64,000 nucleotides of DNA from Scalesia atractyloides (Eukaryota; Streptophyta; Magnoliopsida; Asterales; Asteraceae): assembly GCA_947069175.1 (NCBI GenBank), contig CAMTDV010000017.1:53329137-53393136 (forward strand), in the 5' to 3' direction. Within the stretch, counting starts at the first letter, position 1. Each line of letters begins with the position of its first letter. Positions 20,336 through 33,285 of the stretch are shown here, piece by piece. The position numbers were made by a program, and so were the translations under genes. The notes beneath the pieces are model-generated. The model ran no database searches, had not been told where the DNA came from, and saw only the letters and a program-made list of their open reading frames with translations.

Positions 20336-23300
20336 TGTGATACCCAGGACGAAACCAGGTACACCATAATCGGTCCAAAACTTTAAGTATGCTTAAAACA
20401 ATAATTGTGCGAAAATCCTAAAAACATGTATGACTTGTGTGCTATATTAAATGATATCTGTTATGTCTCGGAGGAATCCGAGAGCATGTCATGGTTAACA
20501 TAACACTAATAAGGGCCAACGGTGCGAGGTTGGTGTCCTTAGCCTTTAAAAACGTGTTAAACGAGAGCTTTCCGTTTAACAGCGCATTAAACGTTTGACT
20601 ATGATTATTAGGCCAACGGTGGGAGCATTTAAGATTCGGAGTTCGCAAAACATCTTAGTTACGTGCCATAGACCAAGACATAAGATTTGAAGCAAACCGG
20701 AGCTCGGGCACGCAAAATGAGGCAGTTTCCTGGTTAGGGAAACGCCTTCGTTTTGAGAGAAACAAAAGACAACCAAACATGCAAGGAACGGCCAATCAAG
20801 CCTAAAAACATTAAACTACCATAATACGAGGCCATTATGAATGAAACGTAACCGTGTTCGGTTTTCAAGACGGTTATGCACGGTTTTTAAAACCGAGTCT
20901 TTAACACTAAAAACACGAAAAAAAGAGCCGTTTGGCAAATCGGGGACGCGTCTGGGACCTGAAAACAAACTAAACGCAAAAACAAAGATAAACGTCATCT
21001 TTTTAACGTGAAAAACCAAGCACGACTAAGTAGGGGGTGGGGTAGGGGCACCCCACCTTGCGACCGCTCCCTTATTATATAAAATTTTTTTTATTTTTTC
21101 TTCATCTTGCAACCAAATTCTGCTCTCAAGCATCAAAAAAAAGCTGATCATCATCTTAGTTCAGCAAAATTTTAGGTATTTTTCAAGTTTTGTAAGGTTT
21201 TGATGAAGATTTCTTGTATAAACATGAACTAGACTAGGAAAACCCTTTCTAATCCATGCTAATGGATGGTTTAAACATGGTTCTTGGCTGAATAAGAACA
21301 CATCAGGGATTCCCTGATGTTATATGGTAGCCAAGATCACAAAACTTCGGCTTTTGATACCCTAATCCACCCCTAATCGACCAAAAGCGATTAACAAAGT
21401 TATTAACCGAAAAACAGTGAAACGAGGCTTGATTGACATGGGTTATAGCATGTTTGGATTGTGCTTGATGTGTAGGTACTAAATATAGCACCTACGCACT
21501 TCTGGACTCGAGAGAAACGCACGGGAACGGAGCTTGCGCTAGGTATAACACCGGAACCCTTCGACTAGTTTAGGCAGAATGTTGTTTGGACTATAACTTG
21601 GTTCGTGATGCTTGGATTGAGCAGAAAATTGGTGTGGTGATGTAAGGTATTGACTGGAATGTCCACCTAAAATTTTTGAAGTTTTGGAATTTTCTATGAT
21701 TTTTGGCGAATTTGTTATTATTTTACACTAAGAAATTCGGGAAAAATACCAAACTTAGTCGATAAATCACCAAATTTTACATGAACACTATGAAACACAT
21801 AGGGAATGTTCTGGGAAGTTTGGGAGTCAATTGTTTGGGTTTTTATTCGGATTAAATATCCGCATTTTCGGGAATTTCTAGTAGCCGGAAACATACGAAA
21901 GGAAATCGGAAAAATACCAAATTCTTACAGGGAGTTCCCGGACATATAAGGGACTTTCTAGAATATTTTGAGAATTTTTAGACATCTAATGATAAGCTAT
22001 GTAAATTATTCGGTTAAATATTTTTTTACAAATGATTTATTTGAGGATTTATAATGGCTAAACAAAATCCCGAATTATTTTTCTCATAATCTATATGTTT
22101 TTACTGAATTTTATTAAAATTTTCAGATTTTTATCAAACTTATGTATTAAAGGGGAATTTACGGAGATAAGAACGCTTTATTTTAAATTAGTTTCGGTAG
22201 TTTACCGTTTAACGAACCTGCCGGAAACGGTACTATAGTTGGAACACCGGGAGTATTCCGGGAGATTCAGGGATCGTTTGGACACTAGGGGTGTGTCCCT
22301 TGCCAGTTTAGGAGAATCCCCGGCGGCGAAAACGGAAACTCAATTTTGGGCACCTAGACTCCCCAAACACCCAAAATCCCTTAATGAAAAGCTAATCGTT
22401 CTTAAATGAAAACATGTTGATACTATTGGTATTCCCATACCATTATTCGAACGTGTCAAACAACTGACTTTGGCTGGCACGCGAACCGGTGCCCAGAAGC
22501 CAAACTAAAAACTGATACGACCATGACATCTATCACCATACCAGTATCCTATAGGTTCAATCCAGGGTGAAAACTCATAACCAGGTCTAAGTTATAACCA
22601 TTACCAACTTAGATGCCGATTTAAGTCCCTACTTGCATGCGTGCTATTAAAGCTGATCCAGTTGCATAATCACTCCTTGATTGAGGCTACTACCCTCACT
22701 GTGAGTTTCACTCCCCCACTTTTAAACTGTTTTACTGTATTCTGGGGTGAATTGGATGTTACAGCTGTGTTAATTGCACCAACTTGTGATGATGAGAATT
22801 ACCTAACACACGAACTATCCCTAATGCAAGTGATTAATGTAAGCCGTGGATAGTACTACTGGTCTGACAAACCCAGTTGCCGCCGGACCGGTGTGCCGGC
22901 AGCCAGGCAACTGCATGCATCCTAAACTATGTTATGTTGTTAGGCATAACTACTCCTGGGGCGTTGGATTACACGTGACGCAGTCGGTGGGCTGAGGTGT
23001 CGAAGGTGACACGGCCCGGTGTGCTGAGGTGTCAAACGTGACACGACACGGTTATTGCGGTCAAGTTTCACTTGTGAACTCGTGTAATTCCATCTGTGAT
23101 CCGGAATACAGGCAATTAAACTAGTTAACACATTTTGCTATGAAACAACCAAACCAGTGGAACTCACCGGCTCGGTTAGCTAACCTTTTTTTTAAATTAA
23201 CGTGCATTTCAGGTAAAACTAAACAGGAATGAGGAACGTTCGTATGGAATGGCTTGAGTAAGCGGGCATTAGCAAAATAAAGGCTGTAGTGGCTTGTAGT

Positions 23301-23455
23301 ACCGCACTTGAACTAATGGGTTGTAATATGATAGTTTATGTGTGTTGTAACCGATGTTCCCTCTTTATATGATATCACGTTTTTTAAATTATGAGGAAAT
23401 ACCATGTGTCTGCCGCACCTCGCAATTGTCTTTCACTGTGAGTCGGGGTGTGACA
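20336..23455 (+). repeat. 3' LTR of Ty3 element A
   Basis: A 3.1 kb LTR from TGTGATACCC to GTGTGACA, undisturbed by insertions, used here as the empty-site reference for the D insertion (TAACCGATGTTCC near 23349). It shares its last 20 bases in pattern with the LTRs of B and C. Short open frames in it are broken in the partner LTR and are not genes. Confidence 0.95.
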
Positions 23456-23982
23456 ACTCACGATTGAAATTACGATAGCAAATACCTCCTATGGTAAGTC
23501 TGTTTTGCATCCGGTTTTAACAACCTTGTTGTGGTTGTAAAGATTGTGATCACTTGTTTTGCTATTGGTTTGTTAGGGTACATGCATGCGGAAGCAACCA
23601 CACACACACAAAATGATAACTTGCTAAAAATAAACTAACACGTGGTTTTACGTTGTTCGGTCTAAACTAACCTACGCCCACGGGCTGCAACCTGGATTCT
23701 AATTGCTTTGTGCCTCTCACCACTTATGATGAGGAATTACAAGTACAAAGATCACTTAAATAGATATTAAAGGTATGGTTTATAATTTGCGAAACAAACG
23801 TTCTACTACCCATGAGACTCTGTGAACCTGATTTTGTTTTCCTTCTAATCTAGGGCGGTCACTCCTTCAGAAAAAAAAACCGACTATATACAACGAGCTC
23901 CGTTTCTTTCCTCGAGCCCCGACAAAATTCCCTTTGATAACCTCCCACTGCCCTTGCCTGAACTTAACCTCATGCCCCTGTT
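23456..23982. other. Unassigned DNA, possible copia LTR remnant
   Basis: No coding sequence. A TGTTAGGGTACATGCATGCG start near 23572 with an ACACAC run, and an ACGTGGTTTTACGTTGTTCGG stretch near 23640, look like pieces of a copia LTR, but I find no partner copy in the window. Confidence 0.35.
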
Positions 23983-24539
23983 TGTAACACCCCGACAGCG
24001 TAAACAACAAACCGCAGTGGAAACGTCAGGGAGTCACGTAACATGAATTATCTCAAACACATGGTGTACAAGGTTTTGTTTTATTTAATTAATAATTTAC
24101 ATTGTCTTAGGATAACACAAACAAAATACAAACAATTATCTTTAAGTGTTAATGTAAACTAAGGCCCGAGTCCATCCCACGTTTAGCATACTTTAGCAAT
24201 CATCACACATTAGCGCCTGAAATATATGTGAAAATAAACGTCAGCATAAAAATGCCTGTGAGTAACATAAGCTTTGTGATTGAGACTCATGGCTTTGAGT
24301 GTTAAAAGAAAATGTTTAAACTATTTCAAATGTAGCCATGATCCTTTAACAAAAGTATTTCTTTATAAAAATCATTTGATTTAAAAGAAGTAATGCAATG
24401 GTTAACTTAGTAACCAAATATGTCTTTGAAATAAATAAATAAAATGTCTTGTTTTCATCCTTGTTTGAAGTGATTTGGATAACGCTACGATATGTAATAC
24501 AATAAAAGCACTTATATATAGGAAGTACCAGTGGCGTAT
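23983..24539 (+). repeat. Truncated LTR-like fragment F
   Basis: Begins TGTAACACCCCGACAGCG, a common start of plant Ty3 LTRs, and is cut at 24540 where the Athila LTR starts. Its last 30 bases are, on the minus strand, nearly identical to the loop of the hairpin repeats in element B (30590-30940). No partner LTR is in the window. Confidence 0.55.
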
Positions 24540-25283
24540 TGGTGCGTGTCGAGCGTGTTATGATTTTATTAATATTCTAACTCCTTTTTACGCATTAGTC
24601 AAGTTTTAAATTTATAAAACACGATATGATACTAACACTAAACACACACTAGGGCAAGTGCACCCATCGTGAGCGAGTATAGTGTTGGTAAGATACCGAA
24701 GTTGTCCAAGGACACAAGAGCTTTTAATAACGGTTTAGCGTCAACGTCTAATCGATACAAATTTTTTGATAAAAGTTTTGAAAGATAAAAAATAAACATA
24801 AAAAGATAAATAAAAAGAAATACAAATAGACAAGATAGAATCACTTGGTTCCAACTCATCTTTTATATCTCCTTTGATAATTTTCGTACTTTCGGACTTT
24901 TTAAGGGATTATCTTAGTTATAGTAGTAGGCCCCTCTTTTGAAGGTGACGTTACCCTCGCGAAGTGGTTTGAGTCAGCAGGGATACAACCCAAGAGGCCG
25001 GAATATTGAAAGACAATTAAGTAAGTTATTAATGTGAAAAGTGGTAGGCCCCTCTTTTGAAGGTGACGTTACCCTCGACCAAGTCGTTTGAGTCAGCAGG
25101 GATACAATCCCAAGAGACCGGTTTTATATATTAATAGTAGTTTACATATGAGGGTTCAAGCTATTCACATCCCCACCATCCAATACTGTAGGGCATTGAA
25201 GGAGATCCTAGTAAGCTTGAACCAAGTCCTCGCATGATTTATACACTGAACGAGATAAGAACTTTACCAAACCACCCTTTTAA
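24540..25283 (-). repeat. Athila 3' LTR, distal part
   Basis: On the minus strand this is the end of the Athila LTR, finishing CGACACGCACCA at 24540. It is the downstream half of the LTR that starts at 39820; element B separates the halves. It contains a tandem duplication of about 118 bases (units at 24926 and 25044, around TAGGCCCCTCTTTTGAAGG). The exact outer edge rests on the TG/CA rule and the end of similarity in F. Confidence 0.6.
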
Positions 25284-27993
25284 TGTGACATCCGTCAACT
25301 ATCCATACTTGTAACCCGACCTATTTTCATATCCGCTTTTTGTTTATTCCCAATTGATATTATTAATGTTCTATTTCTTTTTACTTATAAAAGATATTCA
25401 TAATAAAAAAGGAGTATTCGTATTTTTATAAAATGTTATCTTAAAACTATTCTGATTCAATGGTTATAGAATTTATTTTGTCAAGTATGAGGCATTAGTA
25501 TAATTTCTTTTTAATGTAAACGTATTGAAAAAAGAGAGACGTTTAGTCCATTTGTAATTAAATGGCACTTAATTCAGCAAGTACACAATCTTGTGATGAT
25601 AGAAATTCAAAACAAAGATAAATAAATAAAAGAATATGATCAATGCTTTTGACTTGTGACCGTATATATTATGTATTTGAATTTTCCTTGATTTAACCTT
25701 ACGTTGTATAAATCACCGTTTTTAAGAGTTAAAAAATTACCTATGTTATTATTAAATTATAATAGCAATTGTATTTTACGGATAAAAAAAGATAATATGT
25801 TCAACTAGCATATGATATTAATATTTAAATATATTGATATCAACTAGCATATGATGGTTTCTTTTAAAACAAAAGAAAGTGAAATGAAACAACTAAATAT
25901 AGTAAATTTATTTGAAGGCAATCATCAGCCCTTTTTCCTCTTCATTGGCCAATTAATTCTCATAGGTTATGAAACCCACTGTTGATAACTAGAACTTTAA
26001 TGAACACAAACGTATAGGAAGATTTTTTTTTTTTAAAGCGAACTTCATTCAACAAAACCGCGAAAACCACCCACTTTCCAAGACGGAAAGGAGGGGCCGC
26101 AATCCAACTTACATCATATACAAATTACACCAAGATTTCCAATCTATCCCTTTACAAATGTATAGGAAGATGGCTCACGATTTCCTATCCCAATTTCTCA
26201 TTTATCTCTTTTAAAAAAGTTTGAAGCGTGTTCATTGCTTGAAGACTATTGATAACCACAACATCTAAGAAGCACCATTCGACACCATAAACAACTTCCT
26301 GCCACCACCCTGAAACCTTTTGAACGTTGCCGCAACCGCGATAACGGTTACACCTCTGCTCGCCGCGCTAACATGAAAACGATCACTACGACGTCACCAT
26401 CTGTCGACACGAACTAGTTTGTTGTTCCGCTATTGCCTGACTCGTCCAGATTAGTCACAACAGTAGATCCCTGTCACTGTCATTTGACTTCTGATTCAGG
26501 TTAGCGAACCGATCCATCTTCAGTTTTAAAAATAATTATTCAAAGATTGTTTTGTTTTGATTTGCGGCGATTACGGACCTCTATCGGTAAAAGAGTCTTG
26601 AGTCTAGTATGGTTGATATTTAGTGTGAACATCAAAGACTTTTGGTAAACCATTAAGTCAAAATCCATCTTTGTTAGTGAGTGTGATTTTAAAACGACGA
26701 AGATTAGCATGGGGCTGGCTAACATGACTTTATCTTAGTATTTTTTTTCTCTATATATTTTATGTCCAGCTGTACTATAATTTAATTTTGGTTTTGGGAC
26801 TTGTTAAGATACCATTTAATTGATGATGGATCATGTAAATCCCAAGTTTTATATAAGCTAAGTTTTGAAGCGTGTATAAATAATTATAATTATGTAATAT
26901 GTAATACGTTTTATTTTCAAACATGTTAGAAATGAAAAATCTAAACATTGTTTATGTTAGTTTAATAATATTTGATTGTCGTCATGTTAATTGAACCGGT
27001 ATTCGCGTACCTATTTTAGGATGAATGCATAATATAAACTTGTTTAACTTATTAACATAATTAGTCAAGACTTGTAAAGGTCTTTGTCGCCAAACAAATC
27101 AACAAGACAACAATCACGAGACCCATTGTTGTTGTTCCGCTTATTTAAAATTTCGGTTATATTTATTTTAGGGTGATTAGTCATTTTTGTCTCACCTCGT
27201 GTACTCGTGCGGTAATTCTCATGGATTAACTCTCCGCAACCGGTAAGTAATTTCTCTCAAATTCCCCTTTTTAATTTTTCAAATTTTGGGGTGCTTCATG
27301 TTATTTAAATCTATGATTTATTCTATTTTTAACATGCTAAAATCATAGCGTTGATATCTAGATGTTCATGTGTCTTATCTTTTTAACTTATATGTTATGT
27401 CAGTCTATTGCATTGCATGCTATTGTGTCTAGTGGATCCACGGTTGACTAGATTCCCCACGGCCATGGGTTGTAGCCTAGTATCGCCAACAGTATTAGAC
27501 TCGCTCTCCGGGGCTTGAGCCTAATGCACGCTATTGTCGTTGTGTCCTATTTTGGTCTTGGTCATTTATTGTTTTGTTATGTGTTTTTGTTGATCTATGT
27601 GTATTGTTAGTTATATTAGTGTCATATGGCAATCTCTATATTAACCTTGTGAGCATGTTGAAATATTACTTTCTTTAAAACAAATGTTAAACCATTTTCT
27701 ACAAAATAAGGAATTTCTCACCAGCATGTATGTTGACCAAAATATATTTTCCTAACATGATGCAGGTAATCTAGGTTATTGATCTAGTGAAGAGGTCACG
27801 TAGTATGGGCCTTAGGAAATAAATTTGGAAAGTTATGTTTAGTTTTGAACATTGTATGAACAATTTATGATTTTTATATGTTATGTGACAAGTTTAATTT
27901 GGATGTGCTTTAAATATTTAACTTTAACTAGTGTCATGAGCTATGGGCAATCATCATGCCCCGTACCATTCCGCTGTGGGTCGGGATGTGACA
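25284..27993 (+). repeat. 5' LTR of non-autonomous element B
   Basis: About 2.7 kb, starting TGTGACATCCGTCAAC and ending TCGGGATGTGACA. It matches 31618-32165, 35522-36257 and 38413-38954 of the partner LTR. It is interrupted once, at 26024-26153. The start could be 25284 or 25286. The flank TTTAA (25279-25283) is close to TCTAA at 38955, a probable 5-base target repeat with one change. Confidence 0.85.
26024..26153 (-). mobile_element. Short LINE or SINE tail insertion
   Basis: A 130-base insert absent from the partner LTR, flanked by an 18-base target repeat (ACAAACGTATAGGAAGAT at 26006-26023, one change at 26154-26171). Read on the minus strand it ends in about 12 A residues, the mark of target-primed reverse transcription. 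The length and lack of A/B boxes favour a 5'-truncated LINE over a SINE. Confidence 0.85.
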
Positions 27994-30587
27994 GATTGGT
28001 ATCAAAGCCAATTACTATAGGAAACTATGATAGGTTATTAGACCCTTAACTTAGTCTATAGTTGATTAGGTACCTTTGGTACCTTATGTGCTTAAATGTT
28101 TAAATTGTCCTAGCTTATGAATATTAATGTCACACACAAATGCATGTGAACACATTTAATTATCATAAGCTAAATGTTAAATACATTACGTGACAATATG
28201 TGCTTATTTTTTAGTCATAGTCTATTATCTCTTCTTCTATGTAACATATGTACACACACTTTATACTATATACGAATATTCAATATTCTAATTCCTATTC
28301 TTCTATATCTAAAGTCTTGAATCTATTTATTTCTCTTTGTGCATTTCAATTATTCATGGGTTTGATTGTATTTTTGAGTTTGATGTCATTTCGTTTTTGA
28401 GTTTCAAATTTCAATTGAGATTTCACTCTCGTAAAAGTGAGTTCTTATGACAGACATGTAGTAACAGGAAGGGTTACGTATCGGTAGTCGAGACATCCTG
28501 TCTAGGCTGGCATTCGTATAAATCCAATTAATGGATCAGTTTGCCTACCCGGGGACTATCGATGAGAGTACCGATACCTATTAGGCCAAAGCATGTCACA
28601 CCTAACGTTACTGAAACTAACAACATTTTGATACGTCAAATGTGTCCATCTTAGTTCATGGATACGATCCCCAAGCATCGTTTTACAACACCCCAAAAGT
28701 CGAGTCATTTATGATTTCATGATTTTCTTCGGGTTAAGTTGTATGTCAGTGGGTAAACGTATGAGGACCATGCAAAAGCTCGGTAATTGCGGGTGCACAC
28801 GTAATTACGAAAGTGACGCATGGAAGTCATACTAAACCCTATGATGTGCCAAACCTATGATTCTCAATATTTTATGATGAAATATTATTTTATCATAAGT
28901 TTTATTATTTAATCTTATTCCATGTGGTTATTATATCGTTTCGTATATAAACCACCAGAATGAATTCTTAAATATTCCACGAGATTCTAATAATATTAAA
29001 ACAAATCACCCTATCTTTTGAACCTTGTCGAAGGGTTCAACTTCTGCTACCTTTTTGATATTCCATAATATTTTCATGTGATATGTATTTTTGAATTATC
29101 GGATTTTCCCTAAGTCCCATGATTTCACAAATCCGTGATCCCCCATTTGAGAAACCAAACTCCCATCTTATTATCAAACCGTATGTCCATCCAGACACTC
29201 CATCGATGGATCAATCGACCATACCATATAACATCAACTCGTTCCTTACGATCGAGCCATTCAAGCCAGTCTAGAGAACCACGATAACAAGAAGGCACGC
29301 GAACGAGCACTCATCCAGTTTCCAAGACAACCAGGATACGGTCAGCAACACGACACCGTTTTTATGTGATGAGTCTACCTTGAATAAAATGTTTTGAGTT
29401 TTTCTTTGAACTAATCTAATCAAACAAAGAATGTTTAGAATTTTTGAACACAAGTGTAATGATGTGATTTTTGGTAATATGTTTAAAGTTTTAATGAGTC
29501 GTCTATGATGACTTGAAAGTCACAACCCTAATCACTTTCATAACATGTGTCCATAGTTCGAGAACTTCAAGTCTAGAGCACATAGTGACGCTGAAAATTT
29601 TCGTACCTCAAAATTTGATTTTATATCAATAATAATAACAAAATATATAGTATATATTTTTTAGTAAAAATTTCTACAATAGATAAAAAATATGTTCATT
29701 TTCCTGAAACTTAACTAAAATTATTATTATTATTATTTGAAAAAAAAAGAGAAAAGAAAGAAACTGAATTGCTTTTGTACATTAAAAGTTCAATATACTA
29801 ATGTTTTACACTTGGTAAAGTGTAAATATAGTTAATAAAACGAAATAAACATGTTCTAATTAACAAAGTATGGTTAATATAAGACCGATTGACAATTAAA
29901 ATTTATTGGTAGAACCTAGGAAATTTCTCCTGCTACTCCTCCATCACTCGAGACACGTCTCCAGGTGGCCGAACCAGGAGCATACGAGTTACTCCTATGA
30001 TGCATCTTATGACCCTCTACATTTGTCTGGACCGTAATCATCGCTAGACTGTTAGAAGTTACGGTCACTACTGCTACTTCTTTGCTATCGTCACTCAACT
30101 TCACGTTGGTTTTTTCCTCATTATCTACTATTCTTGCTACTCTCACTTCGTATCCTTGACGTCCGCGCTAACGTCAATCAATCCAATTATTAACTTTTAA
30201 TCAGTACCTTTGATGGCTTGTGTCAATGCCACGCTTTCAACGTTACTATGTATTGTTGTTTTCATCTATTACTTTGACGTTTTATGTTATCGTCATGTCA
30301 TGCATTTATGTTATGTTTTATTGCTAGTTCATGTTGTTGCGAGTTCACATCATCACTCATCACGGCTTACCTTTCCCCATAGTTTATGTGATGTGGGTAT
30401 CGTCTCCCTTTTCCATATGCCGACCCTTCGCTCATAACTATGGATGTAGGTACTACCACCATATAGTCGCGCCCTTTTTGGGTTTGAGACTCATGCATTA
30501 GTTGGTTGTGGTTTGGTTATGTTTTTTTATTAGTAAGTTTGAATCGTCGCATAGAACCTATCAAAACCGCTAATGAAGCTAATGAAA

Positions 30588-30939
30588 TTTGATAAGGACA
30601 TGGTGGATACGCCGCTCGTACTTCCTATATATAAGTGTTCTTATCAAACTATCAAAAGCCTCATTAGACTAGTCAAGAGAAGTTCTATGTAAGTTGCGTT
30701 GTGTCGTCAATCATGATCTGAATAACGACGCTGATGAATTTCGATAAGAACATGGTGGATACGCCGCTGATACTTCCTATATATAAGTGTTCTTATCGAA
30801 GTATCAAAAGCCTCGTTAGACTGGTCACGGGAAGTTGTGTGTTGTCCATCATGATTCGAATAACGATGTGGATGAAAGTTTGGTAGAGACATGGTGGATA
30901 CGTCGCTGGTACTTCCTATATATAAGTGTCTCTGTCAAA
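30588..30939 (+). repeat. Three tandem hairpin repeats with compensating arm changes
   Basis: Units of 139-152 bases. Each has a 13-base arm, a 35-base loop and a pairing 13-base arm: 30588-30600 with 30636-30648, 30740-30752 with 30788-30800, and 30879-30891 with 30927-30939. The loop is nearly constant (GGTGGATACG, then GTACTTCCTATATATAAG). Arm pair 3 is T-A, C-G, T-A and pair 8 is A-T, A-T, G-C across units, so pairing was kept while sequence changed. Function unknown; the loop also carries a TATA-like core. Confidence 0.8.
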
Positions 30940-31560
30940 TTCTCACAAGCAACGTTAGACTAATCATGAGAGTTTTAGTTAGTTGTTTTGGTTATGTGTA
31001 TGGAGATTCAAATTCTATGATTTCGCTCATTCAACTCAAGTTGTGGCATTTTTATGGGAATTTTTTTTCAGGATCCCAAGTCGTGACATGAATTGTAGTT
31101 TAGGCGTCACGAGTATACCTCACGACTCAGTTGCAAACTCTCTCGTGTTACAAGTCATCTTTGGGACATGATTTTCTTTTAAGCTGCAATCAATCCTCGA
31201 TACGCCTATCTTGGGCTTCATGATAGTAATGGTCATAGAGCCTAAGACCAGCTATCTTGATCATAGTCATTTACAATCTTCATTTCTTCATACTTGGCAT
31301 TTAAAAGTGATTCCTTTAATTGCGTATGCAACCCTTATCAGGAACGTTACCTCCTTAAAAAGTCCGCCTCCTTTGATACATCATAGTTCTAGAGTATTCT
31401 CAGAAATGTTATGACTCATGTTTAACACTCGTTACCTAACATATCTAAGGAACAATATGATTTCAAGATTTGAGTCTCTAGTGCTACTACCCAATCTAAT
31501 CGTTATCACTTACGCTTATTAAAGACCATACACACCATCCAACACAAGTGGTTTTCTCCT

Positions 31561-31617
31561 AATTTGGGGACGAAATTTTTTTAAAGTAGGGGTGATTTTT
31601 TAAAGTAGGGGAGACTA
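31561..31617 (+). other. Conserved hairpin and doubled polypurine tract of B
   Basis: AATTTGGGGACGAAATT is followed by two similar purine tracts, the second immediately before the LTR at 31618. The same hairpin lies next to the tract in A and C. Confidence 0.75.
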
Positions 31618-32505
31618 TGACATCCGTCAACTATCCATACTTGTAACCCGACCTATTTTCATATCCGATTTTTGTTTTTTCCCAATTGATATTATTAATG
31701 TTCTATTTCTTTTTATTTATAAAAGCTATTCATAATAAAAAAAGAGTATTCGTATTTTTATAAAATGTTATCTTAAAACTATTCTGATTCAATGGTTATA
31801 GAATTTATTTTGTCAATTATGAGGCATTAGTATAATTTTTTTTTATGTAAACGTATTAAAAAAAGAGAGACGTTTAGTCCATTTGTAATTAAATGGCACT
31901 TAATTCAGCAAGTACACAATCTTGTTATGGCAGAAATTCAAAACAAAGATAAATAAATAAAAGAAATATGATCAATGCTTTTGACTTGTGACCGTATATA
32001 TTATGTATTTGAATTTTCCTTAATTTAACCTTACGTTGTATAAATCACCGTTTAAAAGTTAGAAAGTTACCTATGTTATTATTAAATTATAATAGCAATT
32101 GTATTTACGGATAAAAAAAAAAGATAATATGTTCAACTAGCATATGATATTAATATTTAAGTATATTATATTATTAATTATTATTATTAATTTATTTAAA
32201 TTATAACTTGGTTGCTTCCTCACCAAATATTGTAGCTATTTTACTTGCTTTCAAATTGTGACACGTATCTTTCAGTTTTACAGCTCAACCCAGTTTTACA
32301 GCTCAACATTGATAATAAAGATCCAGTACACAAATAATAGTGAGAACGATGGCTGTGTCTAGCCACCGCCAATCGGCAAACGGAGAATCTCCGGTGCACT
32401 CTCCTTAATCGGTAAAACACTGCTCTATTGCCGACTCTTTCTTCTCTGTGGATTTCCTCTGTTAGTTTGACGGCACAGATGGTTTGTTACTGAAGCCGTT
32501 GCCGC

Positions 32506-33121
32506 TAGGGATGAGATCGGTATCATACCGGTACCTTACCGGTATCGATACCTCAAATACCGTTACCGAAATTGAGGAAAAGTGGATACCGAATACCGTA
32601 CCGAATTTCTCAGTTCGGTAACGGTACTGGTATCGGTACCGGTATTTCGGTATTTTACCGCATTGGTACCGCTTTGGTGTTTTCCATTGGTTTACTTAAA
32701 AAAATCATATAAATCCATCCATCCGTAATTAACTGAATTGGCATAATATATAGTGGGAAAACTAAATAAATGTATATAGTAAAAACTAAAAAGTCAAAAG
32801 AAAAACATACATGGGTTCGACTTTTAACATCCGAATTCCAACATTTCTAAAAAAACATCATCATTCATGACTGATACAATGGTTCGTCCTTATTGCTTTT
32901 ATAAATTGTTTCTAGTAATACTAGGAGATTATGATTTATATTTGTCAAAATACTCCTTAGAATTCCTTATTAAAATTCGGTATTAATACCGTTTTTTACC
33001 GAAAAATAACGGTACCGATACCGAAATTCGAAAAATCTATTACCGATACCCGTACCGTTTATACCAGAACCGGTAAGGTACCGGTACGGTACCGGTATTT
33101 CGGTAAAAAATTTCATCCCTA
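32506..33121. mobile_element. hAT-type MITE, 616 bases
   Basis: Terminal inverted repeats begin TAGGGATGA and end TTTCATCCCTA. The flanking 8-base repeats are GTTGCCGC (32498-32505) and GTTGCTGC (33122-33129). Subterminal regions are packed with GGTACCGG and TACCGGTATCG motifs in both orientations, likely transposase sites. No coding sequence. Confidence 0.85.
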
Positions 33122-33129
33122 GTTGCTGC

Positions 33130-33285
33130 CCCGATGCTTTTGGTAGCGATAGGGATGGTAGAGAAGCCTTTGATGGGTTCTTTGCCTCTCTGATGTTGCC
33201 GGCGTCTGGAACTGGTGACCGCGGTCCGATTAGCTTGGCTGATGATGACGAAAATCACATCATCATGAAATCTTAGCATTAAAGG
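33130..33285 (+). other. Possible captured exon in Helitron
   Basis: About 43 codons are open from near 33137 (with Phe, Asp and Gly-rich content, then a DDDENH run) to a TAG, shortly before an AAAG|GTATGTG splice-donor-like site at 33281. Helitrons often carry such pieces. I do not recognise the source gene, and chance is possible. Confidence 0.25.

Larger units (their letters stand above)
27994..31617 (+). mobile_element. Interior of element B: non-coding, LARD-like
   Basis: After the LTR comes TGGTATCAAAGCC (27997-28009), a tRNA-Met primer site with one change. The next 600 bases resemble the leader of element C (51560-52200), including GGCATTCGTATAAATCC and a GAGAGTAC segment. No frame shows gag or pol blocks over 3.6 kb; the longest runs are under 80 codons and unrelated. 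It ends with the conserved hairpin and two successive polypurine tracts (AAAGTAGGGGTGA and AAAGTAGGGGAGA). This fits a large retrotransposon derivative that needs enzymes from a relative such as C. Confidence 0.8.

Noticed and set aside
29916..30437. Short frames in the interior of B as genes
   Set aside because: Under 80 codons, no family resemblance, and no counterpart in related elements.
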